Shown here: positions 32,877 to 42,095 of the stretch, one piece after another
Layout: the number at the start of each line of letters is the position of its first letter
Position numbering within the stretch: the stretch's first letter is position 1
Assembly: GCF_014192105.1 (NCBI RefSeq)
Contig: NZ_JACHXK010000013.1
Span: 20,796-84,795, forward strand
Direction of reading: 5' to 3'
DNA length: 64,000 nucleotides
From: Paenibacillus phyllosphaerae
GTDB taxonomy: Bacteria > Bacillota > Bacilli > Paenibacillales > Paenibacillaceae
Made by a program: the position numbers and the translations under genes
Notes under the pieces: generated by a model
Database searches by the model: none
The model's input: only the letters and a program-made list of their open reading frames with translations
What the model was told of the DNA's origin: nothing

Positions 32877-34610
32877 ATGCTGAAGCTCCGTTTGAATACG
32901 TTTACAAAAATCGTCGGCCTTATCCTTATGCTGCTGATCCCGATCATCGGGCTGTACTGGTTCTCCAATCGTACCAGCCTGCAGATCGTCTCGGACGAAG
33001 TGGAGAAATCGATGTACAAGGACCTCTCCTTCTTCGCCGCCCAGACCGATGGGATCGCGCAGCAGCTGTCCAAGAGCGGGCTCGTCATCAGCGAAGACAT
33101 CAATGTCCGGGCGCTCGAATTCATCGAGATCGCCACGCTGTACGAGCAGACCTACGAGAAGCTGCGGATCGACGACAAGCTGAAGCTGCTCATCGCCTCC
33201 TCCACTTGGGACACGACGCTCAGCATCTATGCGCCGGATACGCGCACTTTCGTCTCCTCCAACTCTTCGCTGCAGTACGATTACGACCTGATCCACAACA
33301 ACTTCTCGCGGGTGTGGCGATATACCGACGACGTCGCGCCCTACTTCCGCAAGCAGCCGCGCTTCGTCCGGTACATAACCGAGCCGTTCGACGCGCCGGT
33401 GGACAAGGCGACCTTGATCGTGGAGATGAGCTTCCCCGTGACGGAGCTCAACAAGGCGCTCGACCGGTTCAAGGAGGGCGGCAAGGGCGATCCGTTCTTC
33501 ATCTCGCCGGAAGGCGACGTCATCGGGACGCATAATGCGAACCGGGAGCTGCAGCAGGAGCTGATCGGCAGGATGGATCTGCAGACGCTGACGGAGCATC
33601 CGTTCACCCGGTTCGAGCTCGCCGGCAGTGAATATGCGGTCAGCTGCGTGCTGCTGCCGGAGCTCGGCATGTACCTGGTCGACTACATTCCGATCCAAGA
33701 CGTCGTCCGCCCGATTACGCTGAACAGCTACCTGTTCTACGGTTCGATCTTCTTCCTGCTCATCGGCAGCACGATCGCCGCCTACTTCCTGTACACGAAC
33801 GTGCAGGTGCCGATCCGGGAGCTGGTGCGCGGCGTGCGCAAAATCAAACGCGGCGAGTACCCGACGCTCCGCACCTTCCATCCGGGCAACGAGTTCCACT
33901 TCCTGCTCGTCAGTTTCAACGACATGGCGCGGCAGATCGAGCAGCTTATCCAGAACGTGTACATGGAGACGATCCGCTCGCGCGACGCCAATCTGAAGCA
34001 GCTGCAATCGCAGATCAATCCGCATTTTCTGTACAACTGCTTCACGCTGATCCGCAGCTTGACCCGCCTTGGGGAGAAGGAAACCGTTATGGAGCTTGCC
34101 CTTCATCTGAGCAAATATTACCGCTACACCACCCGCTCCGAGCGGCATACGGCCGAGCTGCGGGAAGAGCTCGATCTGGTGTCCAGCTACCTGGCGATCC
34201 AGGCGATCAAGGTACAGGATTTGACGTACGAGATGGATATTCCGGAGTCGATGCGGGAACTCGAGATTCCGCGCCTTATCTTGCAGCCGCTCGTCGAGAA
34301 TGCGGTGCTGCACGGCATCGAGCCGGTCGGCTGCGGCATGATTCGGGTGACCGGCAGCCGCAATGACCGCTACAACGTGCTCACCGTCACCGACGACGGG
34401 ATCGGCGTCACGGAGGAGCAGCTCGCCGGGCTGCTCCAGCAGCTGTCGATGCCGCTGACCGAGGACAAAGGCTGCGCCCTGTGGAACACGCGCCAGCGGA
34501 TGCAGCTGCAGTTCGGCGCCGACGCGGGCCTGCGCATCATTCGCCCCAGCGAAGGCGGCCTCACCATCGAGCTGTACTGGCCGAACAAAGCGGATAGCGC
34601 GGTGGCGTGA
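32877..34610 (+). CDS. Sensor histidine kinase, YesM type
   Basis: Start at ATG 32877 (MLKLRLNTFTKIVG) with GGGGGGA ahead; the frame's earlier ATG at 32838 lacks a site. 577 residues. Membrane helices at about 11-29 and 283-306 flank an extracellular sensing domain; then a HAMP linker and a HisKA_7TM/YesM-type kinase with H383 in QINPHFLYN, followed by an HATPase_c domain (LVENAVLHGIEPVG, DDGIGVTEEQL). It should sense an extracellular sugar signal, often through the importer's binding protein, and phosphorylate the regulator encoded next. Confidence 0.92.
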   Translation: MLKLRLNTFTKIVGLILMLLIPIIGLYWFSNRTSLQIVSDEVEKSMYKDLSFFAAQTDGIAQQLSKSGLVISEDINVRALEFIEIATLYEQTYEKLRIDDKLKLLIASSTWDTTLSIYAPDTRTFVSSNSSLQYDYDLIHNNFSRVWRYTDDVAPYFRKQPRFVRYITEPFDAPVDKATLIVEMSFPVTELNKALDRFKEGGKGDPFFISPEGDVIGTHNANRELQQELIGRMDLQTLTEHPFTRFELAGSEYAVSCVLLPELGMYLVDYIPIQDVVRPITLNSYLFYGSIFFLLIGSTIAAYFLYTNVQVPIRELVRGVRKIKRGEYPTLRTFHPGNEFHFLLVSFNDMARQIEQLIQNVYMETIRSRDANLKQLQSQINPHFLYNCFTLIRSLTRLGEKETVMELALHLSKYYRYTTRSERHTAELREELDLVSSYLAIQAIKVQDLTYEMDIPESMRELEIPRLILQPLVENAVLHGIEPVGCGMIRVTGSRNDRYNVLTVTDDGIGVTEEQLAGLLQQLSMPLTEDKGCALWNTRQRMQLQFGADAGLRIIRPSEGGLTIELYWPNKADSAVA

Positions 34611-34764
34611 GGGACGGCGGAATGTTTACTCGACTGCTGCTCAGTCGTGCCAATGCTGCTTTTTCGCTCACATAGGCGCTCGGCATCGGATTGATTCGCG
34701 CTTTTACCGCCATGCAACGAACGCAGGCTTCACACTAGCCCTAACGAAAGAGAAAGAGGTGTCC

Positions 34765-36396
34765 ATGATGCATTCCTTGCTCATTATCGACGACCAGACG
34801 GTGCTCGCCGACGATCTGGCCGACATGCTGCCTTGGGATACGGTCGGGATCGATACGGTCCACAAAGCTTACTCGGGGCGGGAGGCGCTCGAGGTGATGC
34901 GGGAGCATTCCATCGACGTCGTCGTCACCGATATCCGGATGCCGGGCATGTCGGGACTCGAGCTGATCGGGGAGATCAAGAAGAACTGGAAGCATACGAA
35001 GTGCATTCTGCTGACCGGCTACGCGGATTTCGAGTACACGAAGCAGGCGCTCCAGTTGAAATCAAGCGATTATCTGCTCAAACCCGTCGCCGACGAGGAG
35101 CTGATGGAAGCCGTCCGCAAGGCGATCGGCGACCTCGAGCAGGAATGGCAGGAGATCGCCTCGACCCAGCGGGCCATGTATGCCCTGCGGGAACAGCTGC
35201 CGAAGCTGCGCGAATACATGCTGCTCGACTTGATCACGGGCAAAACGACGCCGTCCGCCTCCCTTCTGGCCAAGCGACTCGACATGTACGAAATCCCGCT
35301 GCGCGAAGGCGACGGCTGCCACATGATGCTGCTGCGGATCGACGATACCTCGCAGCGTTATGACGGCGACAGCGAAGCGCTGCTCGATTATGCGCTGACG
35401 AATATTGCGCAGGAGCTATTCGGCGACCGGATGCATCTGTGGCACTGCAAGGATATGAACGGTTACATCGTCTGCCTGCTGACGCCGAAACAAGCCGAGG
35501 CTGCGCTAGACCCCGCCGAGCTCGAGAGCTGGCTGGAGACACAAGCGGCCCTCTTGCAGCATGCGGCCAAATCTTACTTGCGCGTCGGCATCTCGGTGCT
35601 GACCAGCAACCGCGGTCAGTTCCCGGGCGAGATCAGCTCGCTCTATCAATCGTCGCTCGCCAGCTTCCGGCATTTCATCGGGCGCGATACCGAGCTGTTC
35701 GTGTCGCTTGCCAAGGCGCCGACGCGCGGCGAACCCCAGCTGCTCAGCGAGCTTCATCGTCCCCCGACGCTCAGCTCCATGCTCGAGATCGGCAATTGGG
35801 AAGCGGCGGACGAGAAGCTCGAAGCCATTCTCCGCGAGTTGGAGAACGAGTGGCATGGCTCGCAGGAGTATATTCTCGAGGTATATCTCATGCTGGCAGG
35901 CACAATCGCGGCGCTCATCCATAAGAACAAAAAGTGGCTGGCCGACACCATCGGCAGCGACTTCTACACCGCCCCAAGCGGACAGCCGCTCGCAACGGTG
36001 GAGGAGCTGCGCAGCTGGTCGCAGCGCGTCATCGCCAGCTACCGCAAGTCCGTGAGCAGCGGCGACAAAGACTCCCGTTCGTCGATCGTCCGGCAGGTGC
36101 AGGACTTCATCGCGCGCAATCTCGACAGCGCCTCGCTCCATACGATCTCGGCGAGCGTCTACCTCAATCCGTCGTATTTGTCCAAAATCTATAAGCTCGA
36201 GACCGGCGAAGGCATCAGCGAATATATGCTGCGGATCCGCATGGAGAAAGCTTCCACCCTGCTCGCGCAGTCGCCGGAGAAGATCTATGAAATCTCGGTC
36301 ATGCTCGGCTACCAGAAGCCCAGCTATTTCATCCAGCTGTTCAAAAAGCACTACGGCTTAACGCCGCAGGAGTACCGGAATAAACTCGGGGTCTAG
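34765..36396 (+). CDS. Response regulator with AraC-type DNA-binding domain, YesN type
   Basis: Start at ATG 34765 after AGAGG; GTG 34759 overlaps that site and was not used. 543 residues. The N-terminal CheY-like receiver has D9/D10 (LLIIDDQ), phospho-acceptor D56 (VVVTDIRMPGMSG) and the conserved lysine in YLLKPV. A long linker precedes two AraC helix-turn-helix motifs at the end (HTISASVYLNPSYLSKIYKLETGEGISEYMLRIRMEKA, ISVMLGYQKPSYFIQLFKKHYGLTPQEYR). It likely activates the divergent sugar-importer operon. About 150 bases separate it from the sensor gene, with no gene in between. Confidence 0.92.
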   Translation: MMHSLLIIDDQTVLADDLADMLPWDTVGIDTVHKAYSGREALEVMREHSIDVVVTDIRMPGMSGLELIGEIKKNWKHTKCILLTGYADFEYTKQALQLKSSDYLLKPVADEELMEAVRKAIGDLEQEWQEIASTQRAMYALREQLPKLREYMLLDLITGKTTPSASLLAKRLDMYEIPLREGDGCHMMLLRIDDTSQRYDGDSEALLDYALTNIAQELFGDRMHLWHCKDMNGYIVCLLTPKQAEAALDPAELESWLETQAALLQHAAKSYLRVGISVLTSNRGQFPGEISSLYQSSLASFRHFIGRDTELFVSLAKAPTRGEPQLLSELHRPPTLSSMLEIGNWEAADEKLEAILRELENEWHGSQEYILEVYLMLAGTIAALIHKNKKWLADTIGSDFYTAPSGQPLATVEELRSWSQRVIASYRKSVSSGDKDSRSSIVRQVQDFIARNLDSASLHTISASVYLNPSYLSKIYKLETGEGISEYMLRIRMEKASTLLAQSPEKIYEISVMLGYQKPSYFIQLFKKHYGLTPQEYRNKLGV

Positions 36397-36440
36397 CAGT
36401 TTTAGGCGGTAGAAGATACATCCCGTTACATACATGCAAC

Positions 36441-36474
36441 AGGAGGAGGATACCCGTTATCGGTCCCTCCTCCT
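36441..36474 (+). terminator. Probable terminator after the response regulator
   Basis: AGGAGGA and TCCTCCT form a stem around an 18-base loop, followed by TCGTTCGTTT; a weak T-run. Confidence 0.55.
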
Positions 36475-36767
36475 TCGTTCGTTTCGCCATCTTCAAGCAG
36501 TCTCCGACGTTCTCATCTCCTGCTCGTTCATAATCCGTTCGCCACATGAATCATTCGCACGCTTAACTTTTAACTGCGCTTATATTTCACTAGCTGCAAC
36601 TAAGACAGCCTCTCCCCCATTACCCCCTCCGTAACCGGTAACCGTTTCCATCGACATTTCCGATTCTTCCCATCACAAACGTTCGATAACTGGTTCGGCC
36701 GCAGCGATGGTACGATGTGAACAACAAAGACACAATTTGTTCACAACATGCTCGGGGGGCGATAAAA
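36475..36767 (+). promoter_or_regulatory. Upstream region of the small ORF and LysR gene, with a 9-bp inverted repeat
   Basis: No ORF in this stretch. TGTGAACAA (36716-36724) and TTGTTCACA (36737-36745) are exact inverted copies 12 bases apart. A possible -10 TACGAT (36711) overlaps the left arm, so a bound protein would block or modulate the promoter. Confidence 0.6.
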
Positions 36768-36938
36768 ATGTTGAACGAGGAATATGTTGCTTATAAACTA
36801 TGGGAATACGAGCGTAAGGAAGTCGACCGCAAGCTGGAGCTGCGCCGCCAAGCATTCGGGATGGAGAAGCCGAAGCGACGCTCGTTCCTGCTGCTGACGG
36901 CACTGTTCCGGTCGATGTTCTCTACCTACCATTTCTAA
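36768..36938 (+). CDS. 56-residue protein upstream of a LysR regulator
   Basis: ATG 36768 (MLNEEYVAYKLWEYERKEVDRK) follows GGGGGGCG by eight bases. The chain is highly charged and helical in the first half (about 1-35) and hydrophobic toward the end (SFLLLTALFRSMFSTYHF). Not recognised. It ends 22 bases before the LysR start, so the two are probably co-transcribed and could be coupled. Confidence 0.6.
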   Translation: MLNEEYVAYKLWEYERKEVDRKLELRRQAFGMEKPKRRSFLLLTALFRSMFSTYHF

Positions 36939-36960
36939 CGATAAGCGGCGGTGATGCAAG

Positions 36961-37854
36961 TTGGATCTAACGTATTTGAAAACCTTCATGGAGGTCGCCC
37001 GCTGCCACAGCTTCACCAAAGCGGCCGAGAATCTCGGCTACGTGCAATCGAGCGTCACGACGCATATTCAGAAACTAGAGAACGAATACGGCGTCGTCCT
37101 CTTCGAACGGTTCGGCCGCTCCATGCGCCTGACGTCGGCCGGTGAGCAGCTCCACATCATTTTCGACCAAATCCTCACGTTATACGATGAATCCAAGCAC
37201 GTCTTCTCCAGGCAGATCAAGGGCAATCTCATTATCGGCACGATCGAGTCGATGGTCGCGTTCTTCCTCCCGCCTGTCTTCCACCGGTTCCGCCAGTCCT
37301 TCCCTCAGATCAATCTGCAGGTGCGTCCGTTAACCGAGCTGCAGGTGCTCCAGGGGGTGAAGAGCGGCGAGCTCGACGTCGGCGTCACGCTCGACACGCG
37401 GTGCAATGACGATGATGTGAACCATATCTTCGTGCGCGAGGAACCAATCATTCTAGTTGCCGCGCCGAATCATGCCCTATTCCGGGAGGAACCGCTCGAG
37501 ATCGCGGAGCTGTTCGGCCAGTCTTACATCGCCACGGAAAAAAGCTGCAATTACCGCTGTGCCTTCGAGCGCCTGCTGACCAAGCACGGCGTCGATTACC
37601 ACATCCACAACGAATTCGGCAGCCTTGAGGCGATCAAACAATGCGTCGGCTTCGGCCTCGGTATTGGGCTGCTGCCGCAGATCGCCGTCAGCCGAGAGCT
37701 TGAGGAAGGCAGGCTAGTCCAGCTCCCCTTCCGCCATCCGGAGATTACGTTCCACACCCAGATCGTCCATCATAAGCGCAAATGGCTCGACCCGGCGATT
37801 CGCCACTTCATGGACCTAGTCCAGGAACAGGGTACGGACCTCCCGCAGACGTAG
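36961..37854 (+). CDS. LysR-family transcriptional regulator
   Basis: TTG start at 36961 (MDLTYLKTFMEVARCHSFTKAAENLGYVQSSVTTHIQKLENEYGVVLFERFGRSMRLTSAGEQL), which is exactly the LysR N-terminal helix-turn-helix; no in-frame ATG lies upstream. 297 residues; effector domain about 92-290. It should bind T-N11-A sites, usually next to its own gene. No metabolic gene is divergent from it, so the target is unknown; the inverted repeat at 36716-36745 is a candidate site. Confidence 0.9.
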   Translation: MDLTYLKTFMEVARCHSFTKAAENLGYVQSSVTTHIQKLENEYGVVLFERFGRSMRLTSAGEQLHIIFDQILTLYDESKHVFSRQIKGNLIIGTIESMVAFFLPPVFHRFRQSFPQINLQVRPLTELQVLQGVKSGELDVGVTLDTRCNDDDVNHIFVREEPIILVAAPNHALFREEPLEIAELFGQSYIATEKSCNYRCAFERLLTKHGVDYHIHNEFGSLEAIKQCVGFGLGIGLLPQIAVSRELEEGRLVQLPFRHPEITFHTQIVHHKRKWLDPAIRHFMDLVQEQGTDLPQT

Positions 37855-37871
37855 CCATCAGCACGTCAAAA

Positions 37872-37899
37872 AAGCATGCCGCCACATGGCAGCATGCTT
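37872..37899. terminator. Bidirectional terminator between LysR and esterase genes
   Basis: AAGCATGC-CGCC and GGCAGCATGCTT form a stem with A-run before it (AAAAAAG), between convergent genes. Confidence 0.8.
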
Positions 37900-37916
37900 C
37901 TTATGTTGCTCGCCCC

Positions 37917-38693
37917 TTAGGCGAGTTCTTCCATTTGCACGCTCGCTGCTTCGTCCTGCCCCTGGAACAGCCAAGCGAGCGCCTCCGGGAATTGCTGCAG
38001 GAAGAAGACCGTATCGTGGGTCGCTTCCTCCCCCAGATGGAACGCCAGCTGCTCCGGTCCAAGCCCCTTGTCCAGCAGCGTCTGGTAAATCTCATGCGTC
38101 GCCGGCACCATATGCTGCTGGATGTTGTCCTTATAGACGCCTTCCAGATCGCCGACATACATATAGACCTTCGCGGCTTCGGACGGCAGCGGCTGCTCTT
38201 TCACGAAGTCGACGAAGCCCTCATACCAGAAGGAAGCCGACAGTGAAATGATGCGCCCGAATACCTCCGGATACCGATACCAGCCGTACAGCGAGATCAA
38301 TGCGCCAAGGGAGGCGCCGGCAATCCCCGTGTGCGGAGGTCCGGATAGCGTCCGGTACGAGGCGTCAATATGCGGTTTCAGCCGCTCCACAAGGAAAGCC
38401 AAGTAGCGGTCGCCCTCGCCGGGGAAATCCGCGAATCGGCTCACCAGCGCCTTCGCGGGCCACGGCGTATACTCCGCATTCCGATTCTCCGTAGGGATGC
38501 CGACGAAGATCAGCTCCGGCAGCTCCCCGATGACGAATTGATGCTCGAGCAAGTTCAAGCTGTCCTCCGCCAGATAACCGCCATCTTGCAGGTAGACCAC
38601 CGGATAGCGTCCATCGCCCTCACCATAGGACGGCGGCAAATAGACGAATATCTCGCGATCTTCCACCGTCTCTCGTTTCATCGATCCGATCAC
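37917..38693 (-). CDS. Esterase of the IroE/BesA type (siderophore hydrolase candidate)
   Basis: The frame is open upstream, but the start is set at GTG 38693 (MIGSMKRETVEDREIFVYLPPSYG), eight bases after AAGGAGG. 258 residues, alpha/beta hydrolase. The nucleophile elbow is GIAGASLGALISL and the oxyanion region VYLQDGG. Enzymes of this esterase-D-like family include BesA, which opens ferric trilactone siderophores after uptake, and this gene closes a siderophore-import run (two permeases, binding protein, regulator). Iron release from an imported siderophore is therefore the best guess; a general carboxylesterase is possible. Confidence 0.82.
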   Translation of the reverse strand: MIGSMKRETVEDREIFVYLPPSYGEGDGRYPVVYLQDGGYLAEDSLNLLEHQFVIGELPELIFVGIPTENRNAEYTPWPAKALVSRFADFPGEGDRYLAFLVERLKPHIDASYRTLSGPPHTGIAGASLGALISLYGWYRYPEVFGRIISLSASFWYEGFVDFVKEQPLPSEAAKVYMYVGDLEGVYKDNIQQHMVPATHEIYQTLLDKGLGPEQLAFHLGEEATHDTVFFLQQFPEALAWLFQGQDEAASVQMEELA

Positions 38694-38740
38694 AAGCCCT
38701 TCCTCCTTTTCCCGTGCAGCCAGGTGCGCTGGATGACCGG

Positions 38741-39763
38741 CTAACCTCTTGTTTTGAATAGCAAGTAGACGAAATACGGAACGCCGATAATCGCAATGAC
38801 GATACCTACCGGCAGCTGCGCCGGCGCGAAGATCGATTTGCCGATCAGATCGCCGACGACCACCATCGCCATGCCGATGAATCCGCATACCGGAATGATG
38901 CGCATATGGGCATGCCCGACCAACCGGCGCGCGATATGCGGCGCAATGAGGCCGACGAAGCCGATGCTGCCCGCAACCGCGACGCAGGCACTGACCAGGC
39001 CTACGCAGCCGACCAAGAGCCAGCGCTTCTCTCGTTCGACCGACACGCCGATGCTGCGGACGCTGTTCTCTTCGAGCTGGAACACGTCCAGAATATAAGC
39101 TCTCGACCAGACGAGAGGCACGAGAATAACGAGCCATGGCACCATTGCCGCCACGAACGTCCAGTTGGCGCTGTATACGCTGCCTGCAAGCCATACCGTC
39201 GCCATCTCGAAGTCTTGCGGATTCATCTTCAGCGAGACGTAGAGCGTCAGCGAGCTGAAGCCCGAAGCGATCGCGATCCCGACGAGGATGAGACGCTGCG
39301 GATCAAGACGGCCGTTTTCTTTGGCAAAAAGGAAGATGAGCGACACGGCGAGCAGGCCGCCGGCCAAGCCGCACAGCGGCATCGCGAGCACCGACCACCA
39401 GCCCAGCTCGCTGACTTGGCCGGCGAACAGGAAGATAAATACGACGGTCGCCGTACCTGCGCCGGCATTGATGCCGAGCATCCCGGTATCGGCAAGGCCG
39501 TTGCGCGTAATGCCCTGTATGACGGCACCCGCGATCCCGAGCATAAAGCCGACCATGGCGCCGATGACGATCCGCGGCAATCGGAATTCAAAGATGACCA
39601 GATCGTGATCCGGCACCGGATCGATCCGCAGCAGCGTCTTAACGACATCCTTCACCGAGATATCGAAGGTGCCGTTCGTAATGCTGATGTAGACCGCGGC
39701 CGCAATAATGAACCAGGTGACGATAAGGACGGACCACAGACGTTTCTTCGACCGGTTAGGCAT
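38741..39763 (-). CDS. Iron-siderophore ABC transporter permease, FecCD family (second subunit)
   Basis: 340 residues with about nine to ten membrane helices. Family marks include FRLPRIVIGAMVGFMLGIAGAVIQGITRNGLADTGMLGINAGA and the coupling loop GSIGFVGLIAPHIARRLVGHAH. Overlaps the previous permease gene by eight bases, indicating coupled translation. Together they form a heterodimeric channel. No ATP-binding subunit follows. Confidence 0.93.
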   Translation of the reverse strand: MPNRSKKRLWSVLIVTWFIIAAAVYISITNGTFDISVKDVVKTLLRIDPVPDHDLVIFEFRLPRIVIGAMVGFMLGIAGAVIQGITRNGLADTGMLGINAGAGTATVVFIFLFAGQVSELGWWSVLAMPLCGLAGGLLAVSLIFLFAKENGRLDPQRLILVGIAIASGFSSLTLYVSLKMNPQDFEMATVWLAGSVYSANWTFVAAMVPWLVILVPLVWSRAYILDVFQLEENSVRSIGVSVEREKRWLLVGCVGLVSACVAVAGSIGFVGLIAPHIARRLVGHAHMRIIPVCGFIGMAMVVVGDLIGKSIFAPAQLPVGIVIAIIGVPYFVYLLFKTRG

Positions 39764-40772
39764 GCTTCCCGCCTCCTCTTGTTTTGATCAGATAGAGGAA
39801 GAAAGGCACGCCGAAGATGGCGGTGACCACCCCGATCGGCGTCTCGAACGGATGATTGATGAAGCGGCTGACGATATCGCACCATGCCAGGAATACGGCC
39901 CCGAGAATCGCCGAACATGGGATGACCCAGCGGTAATCGATGCCGACCAAATAACGGGTGATGTGCGGGACGAGCAGCCCGACGAAGGCGATTTTGCCCG
40001 CGAGCGCTACCGATATGCCGGTCAGCAAGATAACGCTGATCAAGGTCAGCACCTTCACGAGCGTCGTCCGCTGTCCCAGATTCGCGGCAATGTCATCGCC
40101 GAGCGACAGGACCGTGATCGAACGGGAGAGCACGACGGCCAGCGCCAGACCGACAATCGCGAACGGGATCGCCAGCTTAATCATCGTCGGGTCCATCTGG
40201 TGCAGCCTCGCGTTATACCAGAAGCTGAGCTTCTGGGAGATTTGGAAATACGTCGACATCGCCTCGGATACCGAATTGAGGAAGGTGCCGATAATGGTAC
40301 CCAGGATGGCCATCCGAACAGGCGAAAGTCCGTTCGGCAATAGCCAAGCGAGCCCGAATACGATTCCTGCGCCGACCGCTGAGCCGAGAAGGGAATAGAG
40401 AATCAAATCCAGCTGCGAGCTGGCCGGCAGCAGAATCATGCAGACGGTGATGACGAATACCGAGCCGTCGGATACCCCCATGATGGAAGGAGAAGCAAGA
40501 TAGTTCCTTGTCATCCCCTGCATCATAGCGCCCGATACCGCTAGGAACGCCCCGATCAGAAGGGCGCCGATGACCCGCGGCAGCCTTGACGTCATGACAA
40601 TCTGATGATCCATGCTGTCAGGATTGAAATGAAAGACCGCATCCATAATGGTGCCGGTATGAATGTCCTTCGCTCCGAAAAGGATGGAGATTACTATCGT
40701 GGCTGCGATAGCGAAGGGCGCCAGCAGCAAAATAAAGGTCTTCATGACAGTTTGGAATCGCATTATCGACAC
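39756..40772 (-). CDS. Iron-siderophore ABC transporter permease, FecCD family (first subunit)
   Basis: 338 residues, the same fold as its partner: SRLPRVIGALLIGAFLAVSGAMMQGMTRNYLASPSIMGVSDG and GKIAFVGLLVPHITRYLVG. GTG 40772 has GAGG eight bases upstream; ATG 40763 (MRFQTVMKTF) is an alternative. It follows the binding-protein gene by 15 bases. Best match in type is FeuB/FhuB-like. Confidence 0.92.
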   Translation of the reverse strand: MSIMRFQTVMKTFILLLAPFAIAATIVISILFGAKDIHTGTIMDAVFHFNPDSMDHQIVMTSRLPRVIGALLIGAFLAVSGAMMQGMTRNYLASPSIMGVSDGSVFVITVCMILLPASSQLDLILYSLLGSAVGAGIVFGLAWLLPNGLSPVRMAILGTIIGTFLNSVSEAMSTYFQISQKLSFWYNARLHQMDPTMIKLAIPFAIVGLALAVVLSRSITVLSLGDDIAANLGQRTTLVKVLTLISVILLTGISVALAGKIAFVGLLVPHITRYLVGIDYRWVIPCSAILGAVFLAWCDIVSRFINHPFETPIGVVTAIFGVPFFLYLIKTRGGGKHA

Positions 40773-40787
40773 ACGTCCTGCCTCACA

Positions 40788-41825
40788 TTATTGGCTAAGC
40801 TTTTCTACGGCCGCTTTCAGGAAGTTGATGCGGCTCCATGCCGGACCGCCTTCCGCGAGCGGGTCGATGACGTTCACGAACGCCTTATCGTTCTTGAGCG
40901 CATTCACGTTCTTCATGATCGGGTTGTTCTTCAATTCGTCCAGCGCATTCGGCGTATCCGCATTCTCCGACTCGGAGAACTGGATGAACAGATAATCCGG
41001 GTTCATCGCGGCGAACTGCTCGACCGAGATCTCCGCTTGCGCCTTCGCTGACGTAACCTCGGCCGGAGGCGTCAGCCCCAGATCGCCGTACAGGAGCGGA
41101 TTGACGAATACGGTTTCCGGATAGACGAACATTTTGCCGGCACGAATTCGAATCGCGACGACTTTCTTGTCCTTCACCTTCTCCGCCAGCGTCACTTTGG
41201 CAGCCTCGGCATCAGCCTTGTACTGCTCGATCTCTTGTTGGGCCAAATCTTGCTTGCCCGTCAGCTCGCCAAGCAGCGTGATGTTCGCCTCCCAGTTGGT
41301 CGAGATATGCGACACCTGAATGAGCGGCGCGATCTTCTTCAACTGGTCCACGACTTCCGGTTTGAACTTCGACGTGCCGAGGATAACGTCAGGCTTCAGG
41401 CCGAGAATCGTCTCGTAGTTCGGCTCCGACTTCTCGCCGATCGACTCGGCTTCGCCGGTAATCGGCGCGAACAGCGCCGGGAATTGGCCGGCGAACGTGA
41501 TTGCTCCTACCGGCTTCACGTCCAGCACCAACGCATCCTCCATCGCTTCCATCGAACCCGTAATGACGATGCGCTCCACCTTGCCCGGCACCTCAACTTG
41601 CTGGTCCAGATAAGTAATCGTTCTTGTAGCTGCTGCGTCTGCCGCCTCTGTGCCGCCGGCATTCGCCGCGGTGTTCGTTGACGTTGTATTCGAAGCGCCG
41701 TTGCCTGCTGCGGTCGTGTTCTCGGCTTGATTGCCCTCTCCGCCGTTGCCGCCGTTGTTGCTTCCGCACGCAGCCAAAGCAAGCACCAAAATCATCATGC
41801 TCATGAAACCAAAAATTTTCTTCAT
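40788..41825 (-). CDS. Iron-siderophore binding lipoprotein (FeuA-like)
   Basis: 345 residues. Lipobox LALAAC with C20, a Gly/Asn/Thr linker (21-60), then a cluster-A two-lobed binding fold (PGKVERIVITGSMEAMEDALVLDVKPVGAI, ILGLKPDVILGTSKFKPEVVDQLKKIAPLIQV). It delivers a ferric siderophore to the two FecCD permeases. AAAGGAG precedes ATG. A sigma-A promoter with a Fur box over the start site lies just upstream. Confidence 0.93.
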   Translation of the reverse strand: MKKIFGFMSMMILVLALAACGSNNGGNGGEGNQAENTTAAGNGASNTTSTNTAANAGGTEAADAAATRTITYLDQQVEVPGKVERIVITGSMEAMEDALVLDVKPVGAITFAGQFPALFAPITGEAESIGEKSEPNYETILGLKPDVILGTSKFKPEVVDQLKKIAPLIQVSHISTNWEANITLLGELTGKQDLAQQEIEQYKADAEAAKVTLAEKVKDKKVVAIRIRAGKMFVYPETVFVNPLLYGDLGLTPPAEVTSAKAQAEISVEQFAAMNPDYLFIQFSESENADTPNALDELKNNPIMKNVNALKNDKAFVNVIDPLAEGGPAWSRINFLKAAVEKLSQ

Positions 41826-41869
41826 CTGTTAAACAAACTCCTTTCGTTTCCTCGCCTTCACGAAAATAA

Positions 41870-41919
41870 TGATAATCATTCTCATTGGACATTATAAAGG
41901 CGGAGGGAAGGTACGACAA
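41870..41919 (-). promoter_or_regulatory. Fur-controlled promoter of the siderophore-import genes
   Basis: On the reverse strand TTGTCG (41914-41919), 17 bases, TATAAT (41891-41896), followed at the start site by the 7-1-7 Fur box at 41870-41884 (forward TGATAAT-C-ATTCTCA, one mismatch to TGATAAT-N-ATTATCA). The overlapping AATGATAATCATT extends the site. Confidence 0.85.
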
Positions 41920-42095
41920 TGGACAATATCCGGTTGAAACATGGACGATTACCCGAATGAGCCGAGAATGTGCTCCATTGGTGTGAATAGGGTTGGCTCG
42001 TCGACTGCCGCCCGCGCACCGATATTGCCACCAACAATTTACTGTTATCTGTCCATACTTCGTTGTCCTGCCGTCATTCTTCCCTCCGCCGTATC

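Noticed and set aside
32823..34313. 496-residue minus-strand ORF
   Set aside because: It lies wholly within the YesM-type kinase gene, which has clear domains; the opposite frame is open only because of high GC at third positions.
37917..39194. 425-residue version of the esterase
   Set aside because: The N-terminal extension is the shadow of the FecCD permease gene; GTG 38693 with AAGGAGG fits.
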